A DNA stretch of 64,000 nt from NCBI GenBank assembly GCA_963809695.1, contig CAWEKI010000010.1:62001-126000 (forward strand), read 5' to 3'. Position 1 is the first letter of the stretch; each line of letters begins with the position of its first letter. The notes beneath the pieces are model-generated. The model worked only from the letters and a program-made list of their open reading frames with translations. It was not told the origin of the DNA and searched no databases. The position numbers were made by a program, and so were the translations under genes. The DNA is from JAGDMJ01 sp963809695 (GTDB lineage Bacteria; Bacteroidota; Ignavibacteria; UBA10030; UBA6906). This document shows, piece after piece, positions 59,461-64,000 of this stretch.

Positions 59461-61845
59461 ATGACACCCAAAACAGCAAGCAACCTGTTGGTGCTTGTTC
59501 CAATGGCCCTTTCCTTCGGCTGCCGGCAAGGGCAACAGGAAGGACAGAAACCAGCATCTGCTGATTTCGACCGCAGCGTCTTGCCAATTCTCCCTCGTCC
59601 CTTCGCCGGGGCTGTTGATACGAATGCTTCTCAATCAAAGCCTGATTTCCCTGTTGAGGTTGAGGCGCCGAAAGGTGCACCCAATGTGCTGATTATTCTC
59701 ACTGACGATGTTGGCTGGGGGGCTTCCAGTACATATGGCGGACCTATCTCCACACCCACGTTCGACAAACTGGCCGCCAGGGGGCTTCGTTACACCCAGT
59801 TTCATACAACCGCTCTATCCTCACCGACAAGAGCTGCGCTGATCTCAGGCCGAAATCATCACCACGTGGCAAGCGGCGTCATTACCGAAATGGCAACAGG
59901 ATTTGATGGCTATACCAGCTTAGTCCCCAAGTCCTGTGCAAGTATCGGTGAGATTTTGAAGGACAACGGGTGGAACACTGGCTGGTGGGGAAAGATGCAT
60001 AATGTTCCTGACTGGAAGAGCAGCACCTCGGGCCCATTCGATCTTTGGCCCAACGGACTGGGCTTCGAGTATTTCTATGGATTTCTGGGTGGTGATAGCC
60101 ATCAATGGCGTCCGGCTCTGTATCAGAATACAACGCCGGTTGAACCGTATATCGGCCACCCCGACTATATACTTGACAAAGACCTTGCCGACAACGCTAT
60201 TGCCTACATTCGCAAGCATAATTCCGTTTCACCACAACGACCCTTCTTTGCCTATTATTGCACAGGCACGGCACACGCTCCTCACCAGGCCCCGAAAGAG
60301 TGGATCGCAAAGTACAAAGGAAAATTCGACCAGGGCTGGGAGAAGGTTCGTGAAGAAACCTATTCCAGGCAGAAACAGTTAGGCCTCATTCCACAAAACA
60401 CCAAGCTTACTGCTCGAAATCCTCGCGTCCCCATCTGGGAGAATCTGACTGCCGACCAGACGAAGTTATACGCTCATGAAATGGAGGTCTATGCAGGTGC
60501 ACTGGCCTACGCCGACTACAACATCGGCAGGGTGATTGGCGCAGTAGAGGAAACTGGACAGCTGGATAATACCATCGTCATCTACATTATGGGCGATAAC
60601 GGTGCGAGTGCCGAAGGAACGGAACAGGGGACGACAAACGAAGTCGGTACATCAGGAAACGGATTTGCCGAAGACATGCCCTTTCTGATGAGCCAGATGG
60701 ACAAACTTGGTTCCATGTATACTTATAATCACTATGCCTACGGCTGGGCTCTTGCGATGGATGCGCCCTATCAGTGGACAAAGCAGGTGGCTTCGCATTT
60801 TGGTGGCACGCGCAATGGCATGGTCATCAGTTATCCAAAACTGATAAAAGACAAAGGGGGAATACGTACTCAGTTTCATCATGTCATTGATATTGTGCCG
60901 ACCATTCTCGAGTTGTGCGGCATCCCGCAACCCAAACGGGTCAATGGCGTTGATCAATCGCCAATGGATGGAGTGAGCATGGCGTATACTTTTACCGATG
61001 CCAAGGCTCCATCAAAACGCAATACGCAGTATTTTGAAATGATGGGTAACCGGGCGATCTACCATGACGGATGGGTGGCCTGCACAACACCTTCCCGCGT
61101 ACCGTGGGAAGTCATTTCAGCGGAGATAAAATACCCTTCCAGAGAATTCAAGTGGGAATTGTATAATATCGCCGACGATTTCAGCGAATCGGACAATCTT
61201 GCTGAAAAAGAACCCCAGAAGCTGAAGGAACTCCAGGATCTGTTCTATGAAGAAGCCAGGAAAAACAACGTGCTTCCATTAGATGCTTCAATGATAGCAC
61301 GGTTCGACCCGGCAATCCGCCCGAGTCTTACCACAGGCAGAACAACCTTCAAGTACTATGAAGGGGCAGTCAGAATCCCGGAAGGTTCGGCTCCTAACTT
61401 CAAAAACCATTCGTGGTCAATCAGTGCTGATGTTAACACAACGGCAAAATCACAGGGCGTACTGACAACAATGGGTGGTTATTTCGGAGGATTTGCATTA
61501 TTGGTAAAAGATGGCAAACCTATGTTCATGTACCGGGGAACGAACCAACCACAATGGCTTGTGACGGTCCAGTCGCCACAAACACTAGGTGCAGGAACGC
61601 ACAACATCACCATTGATTTTGTGTATGACGGAGGAGGACCTGGCAGGGGTGCTAACCTGGTTTTGTCGGTGGATGGAAAACAGGTTGGTCAAAAGAGGAC
61701 AGAACGTACAATTGCAGCTCGGTTCTCACTGGACGAAACATTTGATGTAGGGGAAGACACGGGAACGCCAGTGGAATTTGCCGTGTACGATGTTCCGTTC
61801 AAATTCACCGGCGAGCTGAAGGAACTAAGAGTGGCCTATAAATAG
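59461..61845 (+). CDS. Ser-type arylsulfatase lipoprotein 3
   Basis: 794-residue sulfatase. Lipobox LSFGC is near residue 21. Core motifs are APNVLIILTDDVGWGASSTY, FHTTALSSPTRAALISGRNHH with Ser120 at the formylglycine position, GWWGKMHNVPDW, FYGFLGGDSHQWRP and IYIMGDNGASAEGTEQG. The C-terminal domain resembles sulfatases 1 and 2 (IPEGSAPNFKNHSWSISADV, GEDTGTPVEFAVYD). The ATG is preceded by AAGGGGAA. It is 13 kb from the maturase but has the same Ser-type motif, so it probably depends on that enzyme. Followed by a strong hairpin and the convergent carbonic anhydrase. Confidence 0.93.
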   Translation: MTPKTASNLLVLVPMALSFGCRQGQQEGQKPASADFDRSVLPILPRPFAGAVDTNASQSKPDFPVEVEAPKGAPNVLIILTDDVGWGASSTYGGPISTPTFDKLAARGLRYTQFHTTALSSPTRAALISGRNHHHVASGVITEMATGFDGYTSLVPKSCASIGEILKDNGWNTGWWGKMHNVPDWKSSTSGPFDLWPNGLGFEYFYGFLGGDSHQWRPALYQNTTPVEPYIGHPDYILDKDLADNAIAYIRKHNSVSPQRPFFAYYCTGTAHAPHQAPKEWIAKYKGKFDQGWEKVREETYSRQKQLGLIPQNTKLTARNPRVPIWENLTADQTKLYAHEMEVYAGALAYADYNIGRVIGAVEETGQLDNTIVIYIMGDNGASAEGTEQGTTNEVGTSGNGFAEDMPFLMSQMDKLGSMYTYNHYAYGWALAMDAPYQWTKQVASHFGGTRNGMVISYPKLIKDKGGIRTQFHHVIDIVPTILELCGIPQPKRVNGVDQSPMDGVSMAYTFTDAKAPSKRNTQYFEMMGNRAIYHDGWVACTTPSRVPWEVISAEIKYPSREFKWELYNIADDFSESDNLAEKEPQKLKELQDLFYEEARKNNVLPLDASMIARFDPAIRPSLTTGRTTFKYYEGAVRIPEGSAPNFKNHSWSISADVNTTAKSQGVLTTMGGYFGGFALLVKDGKPMFMYRGTNQPQWLVTVQSPQTLGAGTHNITIDFVYDGGGPGRGANLVLSVDGKQVGQKRTERTIAARFSLDETFDVGEDTGTPVEFAVYDVPFKFTGELKELRVAYK

Positions 61846-61891
61846 GCAAGTGGCTGATTGGTGATCATGATTACTGTACGAATGAAGCGAT

Positions 61892-61913
61892 AGGCCCGGG
61901 AATCCCCGGGCCT
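61892..61913. terminator. Bidirectional terminator between sulfatase 3 and carbonic anhydrase
   Basis: AGGCCCGGG (61892-61900), loop AATC, CCCGGGCCT (61905-61913): a 9-bp perfect stem in the gap between convergent genes. T-rich sequence is poor on both sides (TTCGTTGT to the right). Confidence 0.75.
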
Positions 61914-61924
61914 TCGTTGTACTT

Positions 61925-62683
61925 CTAATGCTGAGTTCCCTTCGGCTGATTCGAATCGGAGGATTTCACAACCTTCACTTCCCCGCTTTCCAGGCTGTAG
62001 ACGCCGCCGATGACTTCGAACTTACCTTCCTTGACAAGCTCACGGAGCACCTCGCTTTCCGACACCGCATCCCGCATCTGGTTGCGGACGTTTTCCGCGA
62101 CGGTTGCATGAACCATGTTTGCCTCGGGCATATGCTCAGCTTTCATGGCTTCAACCGCCGGAGCGATCCGCATCACAATGGAGGTGATATTCGGCGATTC
62201 GGCACCCCCGCTGACAGCCGCTGAGACCGCGCCGCACGATTCATGCCCCAGGACGAGCAACAAGTGAGTATGAAGATGTTCGGCCGCATACTCGATGCTT
62301 CCCAGTATGACCGAATCAATGAGATTACCGGCGTTGCGGACGACGAACAGTTGTCCGAGCGATTCGTCAAATATGAGTTCAGGTGAGACTCTCGAATCAG
62401 CACACGCCAGAACGATAGCATACGGATGCTGTCCCGTCACCAGGTCTTTTCGCTCATGTATGAAATCCTTCCTCGCTGGCTTGCCCTGGACAAAGCGATA
62501 ATTTCCGTTTTCGAGTCGGTTCAGGAGGGCCTTGAAATCAACTGTTGTTTCCTTGTGGCCCACTGCAGCAGCATTCTGGCTCGTTGCAGGGACGGTCCAG
62601 GAAAGGAGCATTATGACGATTGCGATGATTGTTCGGGTCGCAAGATGTTTCGCACAATTGTCTGATCGCATTTGGTCCTCCAT
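61925..62683 (-). CDS. Exported beta-class carbonic anhydrase
   Basis: 252 residues. The zinc and catalytic motif ACADSRVSPELIFDE is near 94 (Cys, Asp-Arg dyad), and the second zinc motif LVLGHESCGAV is near 149 (H-x2-C). A signal-peptide-like N-terminus (TRTIIAIVIMLLSWTVPATS) indicates export to the periplasm. It interconverts CO2 and bicarbonate; in the periplasm it could support uptake of bicarbonate or buffering of metabolic CO2. The C-terminal region ends GVYSLESGEVKVVKSSDSNQ. It is transcribed leftward. The promoter region (62684-62874) includes the repeat at 62752. Confidence 0.92.
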   Translation of the reverse strand: MEDQMRSDNCAKHLATRTIIAIVIMLLSWTVPATSQNAAAVGHKETTVDFKALLNRLENGNYRFVQGKPARKDFIHERKDLVTGQHPYAIVLACADSRVSPELIFDESLGQLFVVRNAGNLIDSVILGSIEYAAEHLHTHLLLVLGHESCGAVSAAVSGGAESPNITSIVMRIAPAVEAMKAEHMPEANMVHATVAENVRNQMRDAVSESEVLRELVKEGKFEVIGGVYSLESGEVKVVKSSDSNQPKGTQH

Positions 62684-62751
62684 GAATGCAGCTCCAATCT
62701 TGTTTTTTCTGACAGCCTAAAAAAGCTCATTAGCCCGGCAGAGAGAGTCAA

Positions 62752-62786
62752 TGTCGTCCTAAAATGCTCCTATTCAGAACCCGTCA
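62752..62786. repeat. 35-bp repeat shared with 49331-49365
   Basis: TGTCGTCCTAAAATGCTC followed by CTATTCAGAACCCGTCA. It matches 29 of 35 positions of the sequence before activator 2. It lies in the gap between the two minus-strand genes, upstream of the carbonic anhydrase. Confidence 0.5.
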
Positions 62787-62874
62787 TTTGCCATGGATAG
62801 GCCCCGAACAAAAGCATCTCGGGAGGACAGCACAGCGTTGACACTCTAAGCTCTCGACTGACTCCTGCTTTCTA

Positions 62875-63561
62875 TCAATGGAACGTGTAGCTCAACCCCG
62901 CCAGGATACTCACATAACGGATGGCTCTCGTGGTGACATTGTCGCCGGAAGGTGGCGTGACGATCACTTTTCCTTCGTAGTCAATAACCGAATTGAATTT
63001 GGCGTTTACATCGAACGCCCATCCCTCGTCACCGATCGGGATGAAAGTCCCAAGACCGACCGCGTAGGCGCCCTGTGCCCAGTTCTGCGTGGTTGGTGTG
63101 AGAGCCGTTACCACGCCGTTGCTCGTATATGATCCCGAGGTCTCCAGCCTCTGAAAATACACTCCCCCCGAGAAAGTGAAATATGGCCAGAGGTGGGCAT
63201 AATGGTACGAGACGTTGATGCCAAGAACCAGCGGCAAGACCCAGTAGGGAGCATCAATATTTGACGTCACGCTTTGTCCCTGCGCTTTGAGCGCGCTCGC
63301 GAGTTTATCATTGTCAGCACGAAAATGGGAGATCCCCACCCCCGCGTATATACTGAATCCCTTGGCGATGTTGTATGGCACCTCCACAAACCCTGTGAAC
63401 CCGGTGCTGAAGAGGTCCGCGAAATCGCCCTGAGGAATGGCCGGCCCCCCCTTCACGGAAATCCCAAACTTCCGCTGACCTCTCTCATTTACATTCCCGT
63501 ATTGTCCCAGAGCGTTGGTTGCCAAGGTGACGGTTACCAACAAAAGAAATGTAGTCTTCAT
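62875..63561 (-). CDS. Outer-membrane beta-barrel protein
   Basis: 228 residues from the ATG whose complement is at 63559-63561. Signal peptide KTTFLLLVTVTLATNALG. Strands include RKFGISVKGGPAIPQGDFAD, FSIYAGVGISHFRADNDKLA, LVLGINVSYHYAHLWPYFTF and YVSILAGLSYTFH, with the terminal F-H pattern. It is an OmpW/OMP_b-brl-type barrel of unknown role. It lies 190 bp upstream of the carbonic anhydrase on the same strand. The frame is open further upstream, but the ATG chosen starts the signal peptide. Confidence 0.74.
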   Translation of the reverse strand: MKTTFLLLVTVTLATNALGQYGNVNERGQRKFGISVKGGPAIPQGDFADLFSTGFTGFVEVPYNIAKGFSIYAGVGISHFRADNDKLASALKAQGQSVTSNIDAPYWVLPLVLGINVSYHYAHLWPYFTFSGGVYFQRLETSGSYTSNGVVTALTPTTQNWAQGAYAVGLGTFIPIGDEGWAFDVNAKFNSVIDYEGKVIVTPPSGDNVTTRAIRYVSILAGLSYTFH

Positions 63562-63644
63562 GGCGGCGGATTCACAAGTGTGGACAATGTGAGAGGAGCT
63601 TGGACCGCAGTGCAAAATACAAAACCTGTGCCGAGTAAACAATA

Positions 63645-63675
63645 GTAGTCAGAAGTCAGAAATTGCCAGTAGCAG
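63645..63675. repeat. agtagtcagaagtcag tract next to class 1 element
   Basis: TAGTAGTCAGAAGTCAG and CAGTAGCAG in tandem, 45-75 bp before the class 1 block at 63719. Similar tracts stand near copies 1 and 2 and before the decayed cassette. Confidence 0.4.
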
Positions 63676-63718
63676 TAATCGTTATTCAAAATTCGCTCCC
63701 ACCATTAATTCCTGCTCT

Positions 63719-63870
63719 AAAGGACCAGATGACGACCTGAGGTCTAGATATTGACCTTTCTCCAATGCCAATTCTTGCCTTCCGCCTCCATCATTATCCT
63801 CGCAAGTCCTTCTTGCTATGAGCTTTACACTGACACCAAACCTTTCTCGGGGGCTGGCATGGATCTTGGT
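63719..63870 (+). promoter_or_regulatory. Class 1 upstream block plus sigma-54-like promoter, copy 4 (target beyond window)
   Basis: Upstream block 63719-63756 (AAAGGACCAGATGACGACC, then GGTCTAGATATTGACCTTT), with AGGTC...GACCT as an 8-bp-spaced inverted pair. After 98 bp comes TGGCAT at 63855-63860 and TTGGT at 63866-63870. It retains the middle CTCGCAAGTC and CTTTACACTG motifs. No gene is visible on the plus strand in the remaining 130 bp, so the controlled gene lies beyond the window. This is the best-preserved copy together with copy 3. Confidence 0.68.
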
Positions 63871-64000
63871 TAATACTTGGCCAGCCTTTGTGCCGAGGTG
63901 CATAATATGCTCACCGTGTCGCCCTGGGTGCACTTCTCAAATCACGATCCTCGTTTCTCGGTCTAAGCCAAACAGCAGTGATCTTCCTGCTTTGGGTAGA

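Noticed and set aside
63682..63933. Minus-strand ORF at the right edge
   Set aside because: It lies across the class 1 element and has no signal, domain or ribosome site.
1..64000. CRISPR array, tRNA, rRNA, transposase or prophage genes
   Set aside because: No regularly spaced direct repeats, cloverleaf-like sequence, rRNA signatures or recombinase motifs were seen by eye.

Overview
The window is 64 kb of mid-to-high-GC DNA from a Gram-negative bacterium. Most starts have strong Shine-Dalgarno sequences (AAAGGAGG type). There are many outer-membrane barrels (PorT-like, FadL-like, phosphate-porin-like), lipoproteins and RND efflux, and two large sigma-54 activators of the GAF-PAS-AAA+-Fis type. 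This fits an FCB-group organism, perhaps an Ignavibacteria or Chlorobi relative, but no rRNA or universal marker is present, so the placement is tentative. I saw no tRNA, rRNA, CRISPR array, transposase or phage gene.

Layout. 1-9.3 kb: a partial outer-membrane protein, a SulP anion transporter, a porin, a ThrE-type exporter, an AI-2E family permease, a FadL-like barrel, and on the minus strand a phosphofructokinase. 9.5-14.6 kb: an exported L-asparaginase, a Dcu-type C4-dicarboxylate transporter, an aspartase carrying its own signal peptide, and a K+-channel-like protein. 14.7-21.2 kb: a small unknown protein and an RND efflux operon. 21.3-32.7 kb: a GH63-like glucosidase, sigma-54 activator 1 with an ABM-fold monooxygenase-like protein, a GH13 hydrolase, a lactonase, an aquaporin-like channel and a secreted zinc phospholipase C/S1-P1-nuclease-like protein. 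33-38.6 kb: a decayed activator/ABM cassette, a DUF4136 lipoprotein, small periplasmic and outer-membrane proteins and a radical SAM protein. 38.8-46.1 kb: two Ser-type sulfatases flanking a leucine-rich-repeat protein and an anaerobic sulfatase maturase; a third Ser-type sulfatase lies at 59.5-61.8 kb. 46.2-52.7 kb: a surface protein with tyrosine-rich repeats, sigma-54 activator 2 with a second ABM protein, and a secreted unknown. 52.8-58.4 kb: DUF3604 protein, a frameshifted parvulin, an AhpD-like protein and three successive HupE/UreJ-type membrane proteins with overlapping ends. 58.4-64 kb: a barrel, sulfatase 3, an exported beta-carbonic anhydrase and a final barrel.

The most notable feature is regulatory. 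A two-part element recurs: a conserved upstream block, then after an almost constant gap a -24/-12 (sigma-54-like) promoter. Four copies of class 1 (gap 95-99 bp) lie before SulP, the asparaginase, ABM1 and an unknown gene beyond the right edge. Two copies of class 2 (gap about 103 bp) lie before ABM2 and inside the decayed cassette. In both activators the upstream block overlaps or abuts the stop codon of the activator gene, so each activator sits next to a site of its own class. This suggests two paralogous sigma-54 regulons with different DNA specificities, one of which has acquired SulP and the asparaginase pathway. The second theme is catabolic: exported asparaginase and exported aspartase could turn asparagine into fumarate and ammonia outside the cytoplasmic membrane, with Dcu importing the C4-dicarboxylate.
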